Shown in pieces: positions 34,072-43,860 of a DNA stretch of 64,000 bases. Source of the stretch: Avibacterium sp. 20-132 (lineage in GTDB: Bacteria; Pseudomonadota; Gammaproteobacteria; Enterobacterales; Pasteurellaceae); NCBI RefSeq assembly GCF_023611925.1, contig NZ_CP091456.1, positions 2,521,161 through 2,585,160 of the forward strand, given 5' to 3'. Within the stretch, counting starts at the first letter, position 1. The number at the start of each line of letters is the position of its first letter. The notes below the pieces were generated by a model that saw only the letters and a list, made by a program, of their open reading frames with translations, did not search any database and was not told where the DNA came from. The position numbers and the translations under genes were made by a program.

Positions 34072-35469
34072 ATGAACTATTACATTGTCTTTCTACTACA
34101 AGCCATTTTACCAATTTCATTATTATTAGGGATAAACTGGCTTAACTATCAAAATATTAAACTCAAATCCATCATAGGACTTTCTCTTTTAGGATTAATT
34201 TGTGGTGTAATGGGATATTTACAATTACCAACTAACCAACAAATTAAGCTAGGACTAAACCTTTTCTTAATGACCCTCTTTGTACTGTTCTATCTTGTCC
34301 ATTTTTTCCATTCAAGTAAATTCGCTTATTTTTGCCAATTTATGCTTTATCTTGCCGCAGGAATGCTATGGGCAAGAGATCCCAATATTTCTGCGATTAC
34401 CAATACAGACGTGATTAATACGGATTTTATCCTACATCTAAGTGCGGTGATTTTTGCCCTTATTTTTTGCTTTTTATTTGCATTTTGGCTCTACCTTTTA
34501 TTAAAACAAACGAAAACAGCAAAAAAATGCACCGCACTTCCCTTTTTGCTGATTTCTCTCACTACCCTCTTTTTACTCTTGCCTTTAACAGGCGAAGTGT
34601 TACTTGGCTTAATGAAATTGCAAGTGATTGATCTGACCAAAGCGCGGTTAAGTTTTGTAGCAAAATCCAGCAATTTAATCAGCTATACCAATTATTTTAT
34701 CGCAGCACTTACCGCATTAAGCCTGATTTTATTTACCATTAAAATACATTTTGCCAATAAAGCTGTGGTAAAACAGACACATCAGCCTATTGAAAAACGT
34801 AAAAAATTGGCGATATTGCAAACAAGCCAACGCACTTTGTTATGGGGAGGCATTGCCTTATGTACGATGTTATCTGCACAACTTTATTGGGATCAAATTG
34901 CCTCTCGCCCACCGCAACTTTCTGAAGCTAAAGTAGTAACACTGGATAAACAAAACAGGATCCACATTCCTATCGAACAAGTGAAAGACGGAAAACTGCA
35001 CCGTTTCGTGTGGATTGCAAGCGATGGTAAAGCGGTACGTTTTTTCATTATCAATCGCTCAACGAAAACTCTCAGCTTGGCGGCAGTGTTTGATGCTTGT
35101 ATTTTGTGTGGCGATCAAGGCTATGTAATGGAAGGCGATCAAGTCGTTTGTGTTGGTTGTGGCGTACGAATGTTTATTCCTTCCATCGGTAAGCCCGGTG
35201 GATGTAATCCTGTGCCAATTGAAGATTGGCAACAAACGGATACGGACGTCATCATCAGCAAAAAAAGTCTTGAAGATGGCTTGAACTATTTTTCTACCAT
35301 TGTGGAATTAGACGTAAAAGATCCTGTGGATGGCACAACATTGAAAAATACCACGGCGGAACATAAATATAATTACGCAGGCAAAACTTACTTTTTTGCT
35401 AACGAGCAAAATCTCAATGCGTTCCGTGATCACCCTGAAAATTATGTGGCAAAAGAGGAAAATCCATAA
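34072..35469 (+). CDS. DUF2318/YHS iron-sulfur-type membrane protein of the Ftr1-P19 locus
   Basis: 465 residues. The N-terminal two thirds hold about eight membrane helices. The periplasmic C-terminal part has a DUF2318 domain with two CxxC pairs (DACILCGDQGY and VVCVGCGVRMF, around residues 342-365) that may bind iron, Fe-S or haem-like cofactors. A YHS-like metal-binding segment (YNYAGKTYFFANEQNLNAFRDHPENYV) ends the protein. Homologues follow the ftr1-p19 pair in Campylobacter and Yersinia. The stop codon overlaps the next start (TAATG), so translation is coupled. It begins a second segment of the operon after the REP array, and no strong promoter is obvious there. Confidence 0.82.
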   Translation: MNYYIVFLLQAILPISLLLGINWLNYQNIKLKSIIGLSLLGLICGVMGYLQLPTNQQIKLGLNLFLMTLFVLFYLVHFFHSSKFAYFCQFMLYLAAGMLWARDPNISAITNTDVINTDFILHLSAVIFALIFCFLFAFWLYLLLKQTKTAKKCTALPFLLISLTTLFLLLPLTGEVLLGLMKLQVIDLTKARLSFVAKSSNLISYTNYFIAALTALSLILFTIKIHFANKAVVKQTHQPIEKRKKLAILQTSQRTLLWGGIALCTMLSAQLYWDQIASRPPQLSEAKVVTLDKQNRIHIPIEQVKDGKLHRFVWIASDGKAVRFFIINRSTKTLSLAAVFDACILCGDQGYVMEGDQVVCVGCGVRMFIPSIGKPGGCNPVPIEDWQQTDTDVIISKKSLEDGLNYFSTIVELDVKDPVDGTTLKNTTAEHKYNYAGKTYFFANEQNLNAFRDHPENYVAKEENP

Positions 35470-36791
35470 TGCTCAGTCGAATGTTATTACAATCTTGGCG
35501 ACACGGGTTAAAACGTAAACTGCTCGCTATTATGACTATTTTTCTCGCCGCAGGTCTTGTTTCTGCACTACTTGCGGTATCTATTGATATTGGCGATAAG
35601 ATGGCGCGTGAGCTGAAATCTTATGGTGCAAATATTTTGATCGAACCTGCCAGCAGTGCAGTGCTTTCGGCTGAAATTAACGGGGGTAATAGCCTTTCCA
35701 CACAGGATTTTTTAGATGAGAAAGAATTGCCCAATGTTAAAGATATTTTCTGGCGTAATAATATTGTGGGCTTTGCCCCTCTGCTCAGTGCGGAAGTTGA
35801 GGGTAACAATTTAACGCAAAACAATACCCATAATATAGGCATTTTAGGCACTTTTTTTGACCATCAAATCGCCATTCCTGATGAAGAAGATTACCACACA
35901 GGGCAACGCATTATTAGCCCTTATTGGAAAGTTGAAGGACAATGGGTGGACGATAGTCAGAATAATTTTGCTGAAAATATTCCCGCACTTTTGGGAAATC
36001 AATTAGCGCACAGCACAAAATGGAAAATCGGTGATCAAATTCAGCTAAGTTATCACGAAGGTAAAACCCAACGAACCCTTAGCATTCATATTGTCGGCAT
36101 TTTAACCACAGGTGGCGCGGAAGAACAGCAAATCGTGTTACCCCTAAGTGCGGTGCAAAATTTATTAAATTTATCTGGCAAGGTACAAGGCATTAAGGTT
36201 TCCGCCCTGACAGTACCTGAAAATAAACTTTCACGTAAAGCACGCGATAACCCTGATACGTTAGCGGCGGAAGAATATGATCGCTGGTATTGCACCGCTT
36301 ATGTTTCTTCTATTTCGCATCAATTAGAAGAAGCCATTTCTGGCGCAGTGGTTCGCCCAATCTGGCAAGTTGCCGCCTCAGAAGGCGTGGTCATTGAAAA
36401 AATCCAGCTCTTACTTGCAGTGGTTACGGTCGCCGCACTCGTTGCTGCTGCAATGGGGATAGCTTCACTGATGACCACCACCATTATCGAACGTAGCAAA
36501 GAAATTGGTTTAATGAAAGCACTAGGAGCTTACCAATGGCAAATTGTCTTACTGTTTTACTGTGAAGCCATTATCAGCGCCCTGCTTGGTGGTGCATTAG
36601 GTTGCGTGGCAGGTTGGGGGTTAGCCAAATTTATCGGGATCACCCTATTTGGCGCACCATTAGACTTTGCTTGGATTGTAGTGCCTTGCGTGTTAGTCCT
36701 GTCCGTTATTATTGCCCTAATTGGTACGTGGTTCCCAGCACATCGTATTGCACAACTCTATCCTGTGGAGGTGCTATATGGTCGCCAATAA
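35469..36791 (+). CDS. FtsX-like ABC transporter permease (iron-locus permease 1)
   Basis: 440 residues of the MacB/FtsX permease type. The first helix near residues 18-40 is followed by a large periplasmic domain (about 45-310) and three C-terminal helices (IQLLLAVVTVAALVAAAMGIAS, the ALLGGALGCVAGWG region and IVVPCVLVLSVIIALIGTWFPA). The signature ERSKEIGLMKALGAYQWQI contacts the ATPase. It probably works with the next permease and the ATPase as a heterodimeric mechanotransmission or transport complex that supports Ftr1-P19 iron uptake. The direction of transport is not known for the family. Confidence 0.85.
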   Translation: MLSRMLLQSWRHGLKRKLLAIMTIFLAAGLVSALLAVSIDIGDKMARELKSYGANILIEPASSAVLSAEINGGNSLSTQDFLDEKELPNVKDIFWRNNIVGFAPLLSAEVEGNNLTQNNTHNIGILGTFFDHQIAIPDEEDYHTGQRIISPYWKVEGQWVDDSQNNFAENIPALLGNQLAHSTKWKIGDQIQLSYHEGKTQRTLSIHIVGILTTGGAEEQQIVLPLSAVQNLLNLSGKVQGIKVSALTVPENKLSRKARDNPDTLAAEEYDRWYCTAYVSSISHQLEEAISGAVVRPIWQVAASEGVVIEKIQLLLAVVTVAALVAAAMGIASLMTTTIIERSKEIGLMKALGAYQWQIVLLFYCEAIISALLGGALGCVAGWGLAKFIGITLFGAPLDFAWIVVPCVLVLSVIIALIGTWFPAHRIAQLYPVEVLYGRQ

Positions 36792-37929
36792 TGCCCACTT
36801 AATCCATAAACGTACAATGTTTTGGCGTTTAATCATCAATGCACTGCGGTTACGTTTACAACGGGTGATGATCATTTTTGCGGCACTCACCGTAGGTGCA
36901 AGTATTGTTACGGCAATGGCAGCGGTGTATTTTGACATCAACACCAAAATGAGCCAAGAATTACGCACCTTTGGGGCGAATTTTTACATTGGTTCAAACA
37001 GCAGTGGCTTAATGAACGAAAAAGACCTTGATCAAATTCTTCGTCAAGCTCCACAAGGATTAATTACCGCAGCCAGCCCTTATCTTTATGGCGTGGCACG
37101 GGCTGATTTAGAAAAAGTGGTAATAATGGGCGTATGGTTTGATGCAATGCACACGCTCTCGCCTTATTGGCAAATCACAGGGTCAGCCATTGGCGTCAAT
37201 TTTGATGATCGCAATGCGATGATCGGTAAATCGCTTGCACAACGGTTAAACCTTAATCTTGGCGATAAAATTACCTTAAATAAAGGGGCGGAAAAGCATC
37301 AGTTCACCATTAAAGCCATTGTAGAAAGTGGTGATGCCACAGATAATATGTTGATTGTAAACTTGGAATTTGCACAACAATGGCTGGATAAAACAGGCTT
37401 GATCACCAATACCTTGCTAAATGTGAAAAACGATCAAGGACAAGTCAGTCAATTTGCTCACCAATTACAACAACGCTATCCTGATCTTGCCATTCGCCCT
37501 ATTCTTAAAGTATCCGCTTCAGAAGGACAGATTTTAGATAAAATCAAAGGATTAATGGGCTTGATTTCTGTGGTCATTCTCATTCTCGCCACCCTTTGCG
37601 TGAACACCACCTTAATCGCGATTGTAGGTGAACGAGCAAAAGAATTTGCACTACAAAAAGCCTTAGGCGCAAGACAGCAAGATATTATTAAACAAATTGG
37701 CACAGAAATTTTGCTCATTGCATTTTGTGCCATCGTGGTAGGGCTAATCTTAGGTTATTTACTTGCTCAAATTCTTGGTATCACCGTATTTAAAGCTTAT
37801 ATTGATTTACGCTTGCCAGTGATTCCAATCACGATTTTGCTCTCGCTCACGGTGGCGTTTATTGCCGTGATTGTGCCAACACGCCGAGCTTTAGAAATTC
37901 AAACAGCCAACGTTTTAAAAGGCGAATAA
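36778..37929 (+). CDS. FtsX-like ABC transporter permease (iron-locus permease 2)
   Basis: The start is set at 36778, where TGGAGGTGCTAT gives a strong ribosome site and a 14-bp overlap with the previous gene; an in-frame ATG at 36721 has none. 383 residues with the same layout as its neighbour: helix 1 (MIIFAALTVGASIVTAMAAVY), a periplasmic domain, then three helices and the coupling segment ERAKEFALQKALGARQQDIIKQ. The two permeases are paralogues and very likely pair. Confidence 0.85.
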   Translation: MVANNAHLIHKRTMFWRLIINALRLRLQRVMIIFAALTVGASIVTAMAAVYFDINTKMSQELRTFGANFYIGSNSSGLMNEKDLDQILRQAPQGLITAASPYLYGVARADLEKVVIMGVWFDAMHTLSPYWQITGSAIGVNFDDRNAMIGKSLAQRLNLNLGDKITLNKGAEKHQFTIKAIVESGDATDNMLIVNLEFAQQWLDKTGLITNTLLNVKNDQGQVSQFAHQLQQRYPDLAIRPILKVSASEGQILDKIKGLMGLISVVILILATLCVNTTLIAIVGERAKEFALQKALGARQQDIIKQIGTEILLIAFCAIVVGLILGYLLAQILGITVFKAYIDLRLPVIPITILLSLTVAFIAVIVPTRRALEIQTANVLKGE

Positions 37930-37930
37930 A

Positions 37931-38599
37931 ATGGAAAAATATGTGATAGAAACCCAACATTTATATAAACGCTTTGGGCAAGTTACTGCCCTTGAAGACA
38001 TTAATATTCATATTGCTCAAGGGGAATTTGTCGCCATAATGGGCGCATCAGGCTCAGGTAAAACAACGTTAATGAACATTCTTACTGGGCTAGATACGGC
38101 AACAGAAGGCAAGGTGATTCTTGATGGTGTAGACGCCGCAGAACTAGACGAAATAGGACGTCAACGCTTCCGTGCGGAAAAGATAGGTTTAGTATTCCAA
38201 CAATTTCACCTTATTCCCTATCTCACCGCCTTAGAAAATGTGATGCTCGCACAACATTATCACAGTGTGATTGATGAAGAGGCAGCAAAAGCGGTTTTAA
38301 CACAAGTGGGCTTAGCACACCGTATAAATCACCGCCCAAGCCAACTTTCTGGCGGTGAACAACAACGGGTGTGTATTGCCAGAGCGTTAGTTAATCAGCC
38401 TCCCGTTATTTTTGCCGATGAACCTACAGGAAACCTTGATGAGAAAAATGAAAAACTGGTGCTGAATTTGCTCACAGAACTCAATCAGCAAGGTAGAACT
38501 ATCGTTATGGTTACGCATAATCCTGAACTGGGTAAACTCACCCACCGCACCCTTTTCCTACAACACGGAAAATTTTTGCGGGAAGAAGTAAACCATTAA
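37931..38599 (+). CDS. ABC transporter ATP-binding protein (iron-locus)
   Basis: 222 residues of the LolD/MacB-type ATPase. Walker A GASGSGKT is near residue 38, the Q-loop in LVFQQFHLIPYLTALENVMLA, the signature LSGGEQQRVCIARAL, Walker B VIFADEPTGNLDE and the switch His in MVTHNPEL. It starts 2 bp after the upstream stop. This is the last gene of the locus; the thioredoxin-like genes that follow in Campylobacter are absent. Confidence 0.9.
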   Translation: MEKYVIETQHLYKRFGQVTALEDINIHIAQGEFVAIMGASGSGKTTLMNILTGLDTATEGKVILDGVDAAELDEIGRQRFRAEKIGLVFQQFHLIPYLTALENVMLAQHYHSVIDEEAAKAVLTQVGLAHRINHRPSQLSGGEQQRVCIARALVNQPPVIFADEPTGNLDEKNEKLVLNLLTELNQQGRTIVMVTHNPELGKLTHRTLFLQHGKFLREEVNH

Positions 38600-38622
38600 A
38601 CTAATTAAAGGAGAAGCATTGA

Positions 38623-39441
38623 ATGACAACAATAACCACTATTAAACAACTGACCCCAGAATTACGTTTACAACAATATAATGAAATCCCTGTGATCGCT
38701 TTAGAACACCGCGTAGGAAAAGCGTTAATTGCCTTGCAAGGCGCACATTTATTTAGCTGGCAGCCGAAAGGAACGTCAAAAGAGGTGCTTTGGCTCAGTG
38801 AAATTGAACCCTTTACCTTAGGCAATGCCATTCGCGGTGGGGTGCCAATTTGCTACCCTTGGTTCGGCGGAGCAAAATCCCCTGCACACGGTTACGCCCG
38901 TATCAGTTTGTGGCAACTCAGCGATTATAAAATTGAGGAAAATAAAGTGCGGTTGGAATTTTGCTTATTTTCATCTGATCATTTGATCGAAGCAAAAACC
39001 ACAATGATCTTCAGCCAAGATTGCGAAATTATTTTCCAACATTATGCTCAACAGCCTGCTCAATTAGCCTTACACAGTTATTTTAATTTGAGCGATGTAG
39101 CTAATGTGGAAGTGAAAAACTTGCCTACCGAATGTTTCAATACCTTAACCCAACAACAAGAAAATGTGCCTTCTCCCCGTTTAATTAATCAGCACATTGA
39201 TTGCATTTATAAAGTGCAATCCCCTGTTTCTCATCAAATTATAGATAAAGGGGACGCACGCACCATTAATGTCGCACATCATAATGCAAGTAATGTCGTG
39301 CTATGGAATCCTTGGCATAAATCCACCAGTGGCATTAGTAAAACAGGTTATAAAACAATGGTTTGCTTGGAAACCGCAAGAATTGCCCAACCGCTCCAAC
39401 AAGGGGAATGTTGTTCGGTGAAGATTTCGCTTAATCCATAA
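38623..39441 (+). CDS. yeaD: D-hexose-6-phosphate mutarotase
   Basis: 272 residues of the aldose-1-epimerase-like YeaD family, which speeds the interconversion of alpha and beta anomers of hexose-6-phosphates. Family motifs are LQGAHLFSWQP, WLSEIEPF, AIRGGVPICYPWFG, HGYARIS, the LHSYFNLSD segment with catalytic His, and the VVLWNPW stretch. AAAGGAGAAGC precedes the start region. A terminator follows, so it is monocistronic or the tail of the iron operon; the function suggests the former. Confidence 0.9.
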   Translation: MTTITTIKQLTPELRLQQYNEIPVIALEHRVGKALIALQGAHLFSWQPKGTSKEVLWLSEIEPFTLGNAIRGGVPICYPWFGGAKSPAHGYARISLWQLSDYKIEENKVRLEFCLFSSDHLIEAKTTMIFSQDCEIIFQHYAQQPAQLALHSYFNLSDVANVEVKNLPTECFNTLTQQQENVPSPRLINQHIDCIYKVQSPVSHQIIDKGDARTINVAHHNASNVVLWNPWHKSTSGISKTGYKTMVCLETARIAQPLQQGECCSVKISLNP

Positions 39442-39467
39442 AGTGCGGTGATTTTTTAATAAATTTT

Positions 39468-39492
39468 AGGGCGAAGATTTTCGCCCTTTTTG
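39468..39492. terminator. bidirectional terminator after yeaD
   Basis: AGGGCGAA and TTCGCCCT form an 8-bp stem with loop GATT and a T run; it separates yeaD from the convergent transporter gene. Confidence 0.8.
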
Positions 39493-39512
39493 CTTTTTAT
39501 CTCGCTTTATTC

Positions 39513-40472
39513 TTACACCCAGCCCATTTGGTGCAGAATGGTTAAGCCCAAGGCGGAAATAAACATTGATGCAAAGGTTGTAATGCCAATAATATTGGCT
39601 GCCGTGTTAGCATTGCCGCCCATTCCACGCACCATTGCATAAGCCGCAGCCGCCATTGGTGTCGCATTCATCAAAAAAATCACCCCTAAATTTACCCCGC
39701 TAAAACCAAATAATTTGCCCAGTAACACCATAAAGATCGGTGCAATAATCACACGCCCAACGCTTGCCCATAAAGAAATCCCAGAAATTTTATACAAGGC
39801 TTTTAATTCAATATTGCCCCCCGCACAAATTAACGCGAGCGGTAACGTCATCGTGGCGAGATATTGAATTGTGGTGAGCATAAATTTAGGAATAGCCAGT
39901 TTTAAATAACTGGCTAAAAATCCTAATAATATGCTGATAATTAAGGGATTTTTTACCACGTTTAAGATCATTCGTGGAATATGCACTTTCCCATCTGAAA
40001 GGGAGCGGCTTAAGGTAATCACACCTAACACATTGTAAATAATCGCGGTAGTCGCTGCATAAATGGTGGCTGGCACTAATGCTGCATCACCATAAGCATT
40101 TAGGCAAAACGCCAGCCCTAAAATGCTACAATTTCCACGATAGACCCCTTGCACAAAGGTGCCACGTTCGCGTTTTTCTGGCACATATTTGGCCGCAAAA
40201 ATCTCCGCACAAAGGAATAGCAATAAGGTTCCGAACACACACGCCAAAATCATAACGAGTTGTTCATTCAACTGCGCAATGGGATTTTTAAATACATTAA
40301 GAAAAAGTAAGGCGGGCAAGGTGATTTTGAATACCACACTAGTGGCTTGCTGGCTAAATTTATCGTCAATGACTTTGCGTTTTCGTAATCCGATACCAAG
40401 TATTAACAATAATAACGTCGGTAAAGTCACGCTTATGGAAAAAAGCGCGGAATGCCAAAAATCGTTTTGCAT
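39513..40472 (-). CDS. AEC-family transporter (auxin efflux carrier-like)
   Basis: The start at 40472 is chosen because AGAGGGGGGCAAT stands before it, giving 319 residues. About ten membrane segments are arranged as two five-helix halves typical of the AEC/BART superfamily, with GNCSILG and the second-half PLALICAGG and NATPMAAAAYAM crossover motifs. Bacterial relatives move malate, malonate or other small carboxylates; the substrate here cannot be told. It appears to be a single-gene unit. Confidence 0.82.
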   Translation of the reverse strand: MQNDFWHSALFSISVTLPTLLLLILGIGLRKRKVIDDKFSQQATSVVFKITLPALLFLNVFKNPIAQLNEQLVMILACVFGTLLLFLCAEIFAAKYVPEKRERGTFVQGVYRGNCSILGLAFCLNAYGDAALVPATIYAATTAIIYNVLGVITLSRSLSDGKVHIPRMILNVVKNPLIISILLGFLASYLKLAIPKFMLTTIQYLATMTLPLALICAGGNIELKALYKISGISLWASVGRVIIAPIFMVLLGKLFGFSGVNLGVIFLMNATPMAAAAYAMVRGMGGNANTAANIIGITTFASMFISALGLTILHQMGWV

Positions 40473-40532
40473 ATTGCCCCCCTCTATTGCCGCTGCAAAC
40501 CGCTCATATCCTAGCATATAATGCTGCCGATC

Positions 40533-40572
40533 AAAGTGCGGTGAAAAATTTCACGATTTTCCACCGCACTTT
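40533..40572. terminator. inverted uptake-signal terminator downstream of ribE
   Basis: AAAGTGCGGTG (40533-40543) pairs with CACCGCACTTT (40562-40572). It lies 15 bp beyond the ribE stop codon. Confidence 0.7.
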
Positions 40573-40586
40573 AGGTTTATTATGTT

Positions 40587-41201
40587 TTATTCACCTCGGC
40601 TGGCTAAATAGCGTTCCACGGTATCTACAATGGCTTGGGTTTGCGGATCAATTTCAATATTCACGAAATCCCCCACTTCACGTTTGCCAATCAAGGTGCG
40701 ATGAAGTGTTTCAGGGATAAGATTCACACAAAATTCATCGCCTTTTACTTCACCAATCGTCAGGCTTATCCCGTCTATGGCGATAAATCCTTTGGTGAGA
40801 ATATATTTCATCAAGCTAGGATCAGGCAACGTAAACCAAATTTGTAAATTATTTTCTGACACAATGCGTTGCGATACCTTTGCTGTGGTGTAAACGTGGC
40901 CAGATAAAATATGACCGCCAATTTCGTCCCCCATTTTCATCGCACGCTCAATATTCACCCAATCGCCTTGTTGCAATTCGCCTAAATTGGTAATGCGTAG
41001 GGTTTCAGTCATCAAATCAAAGCTGACTAAATCGCCTTCGATTTTGGTGACCGTTAAGCATACGCCATTATTTGCCACAGACGCACCAATTTCCAGATTT
41101 TCCGTTAATTCCTGTGGCATTTTCACCACCTGTGTTCTAAAATGTGTTTTTTCATCAATAGAATGAATTTGGGCAACACCCTGCACGATTCCTGTAAACA
41201 T
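40587..41201 (-). CDS. ribE: riboflavin synthase alpha subunit
   Basis: 204 residues from the ATG at 41201 ([14 protein letters not shown]), the invariant start of this enzyme; the frame extends upstream but without a ribosome site. Two similar lumazine-binding halves are visible, each with a GDxV/WVNxE-type core ([26 protein letters not shown]; then [25 protein letters not shown]). It dismutates two 6,7-dimethyl-8-ribityllumazine into riboflavin. It is divergent from norM with only 80 bp between, which leaves no room for a full FMN riboswitch. Confidence 0.95.
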   Translation of the reverse strand: MFTGIVQGVAQIHSIDEKTHFRTQVVKMPQELTENLEIGASVANNGVCLTVTKIEGDLVSFDLMTETLRITNLGELQQGDWVNIERAMKMGDEIGGHILSGHVYTTAKVSQRIVSENNLQIWFTLPDPSLMKYILTKGFIAIDGISLTIGEVKGDEFCVNLIPETLHRTLIGKREVGDFVNIEIDPQTQAIVDTVERYLASRGE

Positions 41202-41281
41202 AATTAACTCTCTTATCTTAATAATCATCACCGCTAATTCGGTAAAACTTGCAATAGTATATAACAAATTCGGATATTTTT

Positions 41282-42676
41282 ATGTTATTTAAGTTCATTC
41301 AACGTCATCGCCAAGAAATGGAAAAGTTAATCGCCATCGCTTTTCCTATTTTACTGGCGCAATTTGCCCAAAACTCAATGGGCATTGTCGATACCATTAT
41401 GGCTGGGCGAGTAAGTGCCACAGATATGGCAGCAATTTCTGTCGCCGGTTCAATTTGGTTTCCACTTGTCTTGCTCGGACACGGTTTACTGCTCGCTTTA
41501 CCGCCAATTATTTCTTATCTTAATGGTTCAGGGCAACGTCATCGCATTGCGCATTATGTGCATCAAGGCTTATGGGTGGTGGTATTAAGCTGCATTCCTA
41601 TTGGTCTTATCATTTATTTTAGCGATTATGTTGTCAGCCATATGGGAATGGATCCTAAACTTGCCCATATCACGATTGATTACTTGCATATTATGCTATG
41701 GGGCTTACCCGGCTATTTACTGATGATAAATTTCCGCTGCCTGAATGATGGCATTGCAAAAACAAAACCAGCAATGGTGATTACTTTTGCTGGGTTATTG
41801 CTCAATATTCCGCTCAATTACCTATTTATTTATGGTAAATTTGGCGTGCCTGCTTTCGGTGCGGTAGGCTGTGGGATCGCGACGACAATAGTCAATTGGG
41901 CAATGTGTATAATGATGATTGCTTATTCTCGCCACGCAAGAAGCCAGCGTGATTTGAACGTGTTTAACGGATTGATCGAAAAACCCAATCTGACGACATT
42001 AAAAAAAGTGCTAGGCTTAGGCTTCCCTATTGGTATTGCGTTATTCTGTGAAGTGGCATTATTTGCCCTTTCTTCCCTTTTGCTCTCCCCCCTTGGAACA
42101 GATGTGGTGGCTAGCCATCAAATTGCCCTGACAACCAGTTCCTTTATTTTTATGTTGCCAATGTCCTTAGGTATGGCAACCACCATTTTAGTGGGGCAAC
42201 GTTTGGGCGAAGGATTATTGCAACAAGCAAAAGCAGTATTCTATTCAGCGCTTGCTGTGGGGCTGAGCCTCGCCTGTTTTACTGCACTCATTATGGTTTT
42301 ATTTAATCAACAAATTCCTAAAATTTACGTTTCAGATCAAGACGTGATTTTAATCGCTAGCCATTTATTGTTGATTTCTGCGTTATACCAGTTTTCCGAC
42401 AGCATTCAGGTAATCACCGCAGGGGCATTGCGTGGCTACAAAGACACCAAATCTATTTTATACATCACAATGTTTTGTTATTGGGGCATCGGAATGCCGC
42501 TGGGCTATCTATTATCGCGAACCGATTGGCTAATGCCAAGCATCGGTGCTGCAGGATTTTGGGTAGGTTTTGTGGTAAGCCTAACCGTGGCAGCATTCTT
42601 ACTTATTCAACGTATTCGTAAAATTCAAGCCTTACCCGAACAGGCGATTTTGCAAAAATTAAAAGCAATTCAATAG
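41282..42676 (+). CDS. norM: MATE-family multidrug efflux protein NorM
   Basis: 464 residues with twelve membrane segments and two MatE repeats. The N-terminal [20 protein letters not shown] and [15 protein letters not shown] blocks match NorM proteins, Na+- or H+-coupled exporters of cationic dyes and fluoroquinolones. Length is standard. The next gene begins 9 bp downstream, so the two are co-transcribed. The gene is divergent from ribE, an arrangement I recall as common in gammaproteobacteria. Confidence 0.92.
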   Translation: MLFKFIQRHRQEMEKLIAIAFPILLAQFAQNSMGIVDTIMAGRVSATDMAAISVAGSIWFPLVLLGHGLLLALPPIISYLNGSGQRHRIAHYVHQGLWVVVLSCIPIGLIIYFSDYVVSHMGMDPKLAHITIDYLHIMLWGLPGYLLMINFRCLNDGIAKTKPAMVITFAGLLLNIPLNYLFIYGKFGVPAFGAVGCGIATTIVNWAMCIMMIAYSRHARSQRDLNVFNGLIEKPNLTTLKKVLGLGFPIGIALFCEVALFALSSLLLSPLGTDVVASHQIALTTSSFIFMLPMSLGMATTILVGQRLGEGLLQQAKAVFYSALAVGLSLACFTALIMVLFNQQIPKIYVSDQDVILIASHLLLISALYQFSDSIQVITAGALRGYKDTKSILYITMFCYWGIGMPLGYLLSRTDWLMPSIGAAGFWVGFVVSLTVAAFLLIQRIRKIQALPEQAILQKLKAIQ

Positions 42677-42685
42677 GAAAATCAA

Positions 42686-43732
42686 ATGGAAAAAATCATT
42701 AATGTAGCCATTGCAGGCTTTGGAATGTCTGCTAAAACCTTTCATCTGCCTTTTTTAGATCTCGATCCACGTTTTCAAGTGCGTAAAGTGTTTGAGCGTA
42801 ACAGTGAAAATGCAAAACACGCGTACCCTTATATTCAAGTGGTACATCAATTTGAACAATTACTCAGCCCTGAAATTGACTTGGTGATTATCACCACGCC
42901 TAATCTCACGCATTATGAAATGGCTAAACAAGCTATTTTAGCGGGAAAAAATGTCATCGTAGAAAAGCCTCTTGCGGTTTACCCTGCGCAAGCAGAAGAA
43001 CTAGATAAACTTGCCAAACAGCATAATGTAATGCTTTCCGTTTACCAAAATCGCCGTTGGGATAACGGTGCTTTAACGGTGAAAAAACTACTCGACCAGA
43101 AAATATTGGGTGACATTGTGCATTATGAAATGCGTTACGAACGTTTTAGCCAAAAACCAAATAGTAAAGCGTGGAAAGAAACGGGCGAATTTGGCGCTGG
43201 ATTAGTTTATGATTTGGGCGTTCATTTAATCGATCATTGTGTGGATTTATTCGGAATTCCCACCGCACTTTATGCGGATATGAAAGCACAACGCGCAGGG
43301 GCAAAATCTGAAGATAATTTTGAAATTATTTTCTACTATGCTGATAAAAAAGTGGTACTTTCTTCCACCAAATGCGCACGCGAACCCGCACCTTATATTA
43401 TGTTGCAAGGCACCAAAGGCAGTTACATCAAAGCCACAATGGATAACCAAGAAGCCCTATTACTCAAAGGCATAAAACCGCAAGGCGATTGGAATGCTGA
43501 ACCAGAAAAAAACTGGGGATTACTCCATACCGAAATCAACGGCATTGTTATTCGTAGCCCAATAGAGAGCGAACGTGGCAACTACCAAGCCTATTACGAC
43601 AACATTTACGCCGTTCTCACCGAACAAGCCCCATTGCAGGTTACGGCGCAACAAGCCATTGACGTACTGAAATTGATTGCATTGGTCTATGAAAGTGCGG
43701 ATAAAGGAATGCGAATGGCTATCCACCTATAA
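42686..43732 (+). CDS. Gfo/Idh/MocA-family oxidoreductase
   Basis: 348 residues. The N-terminal Rossmann fold starts VAIAGFGMSAKTFHLPF, and the family motif EKPLAV lies near residue 92 with YQNRRWDNGALTV and DLGVHLIDHCVDLFG, the latter containing the His of the catalytic site. It resembles YdgJ/YvaA-type enzymes, some of which are NAD-dependent scyllo-inositol dehydrogenases; the substrate is not known. It shares an operon with norM. Confidence 0.87.
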   Translation: MEKIINVAIAGFGMSAKTFHLPFLDLDPRFQVRKVFERNSENAKHAYPYIQVVHQFEQLLSPEIDLVIITTPNLTHYEMAKQAILAGKNVIVEKPLAVYPAQAEELDKLAKQHNVMLSVYQNRRWDNGALTVKKLLDQKILGDIVHYEMRYERFSQKPNSKAWKETGEFGAGLVYDLGVHLIDHCVDLFGIPTALYADMKAQRAGAKSEDNFEIIFYYADKKVVLSSTKCAREPAPYIMLQGTKGSYIKATMDNQEALLLKGIKPQGDWNAEPEKNWGLLHTEINGIVIRSPIESERGNYQAYYDNIYAVLTEQAPLQVTAQQAIDVLKLIALVYESADKGMRMAIHL

Positions 43733-43742
43733 ACAAGAATAA

Positions 43743-43856
43743 TTCTCATTGATAAGAGCAATATAGTTACTCTATAATCCCCCCTGTTTTTATAGGCAAA
43801 TGCAAAGAAATAACTTTTTTCTTTCATTTACAAGTCCAACATATTATCAATGAGAA
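43743..43856. promoter_or_regulatory. promoter with 13-bp inverted repeats (Fur-like) of the TonB receptor gene
   Basis: TTCTCATTGATAA at 43743-43755 and its exact reverse complement at 43844-43856 flank the promoter region. TTGATA (43749-43754) and TATAAT (43773-43778), spaced 18 bp, form a promoter whose -35 lies in the left arm; the right arm ends 4 bp before the ATG. ATTCTCATT-type sequence resembles Fur-box halves, and a receptor gene is a classic Fur target, but the match to the 19-bp consensus is only partial. Confidence 0.5.
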
Positions 43857-43860
43857 ATTT

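Noticed and set aside
41202..41281. FMN riboswitch between ribE and norM
   Set aside because: Only about 80 bp separate the divergent genes, too short for an RFN element, and its conserved segments are not seen.
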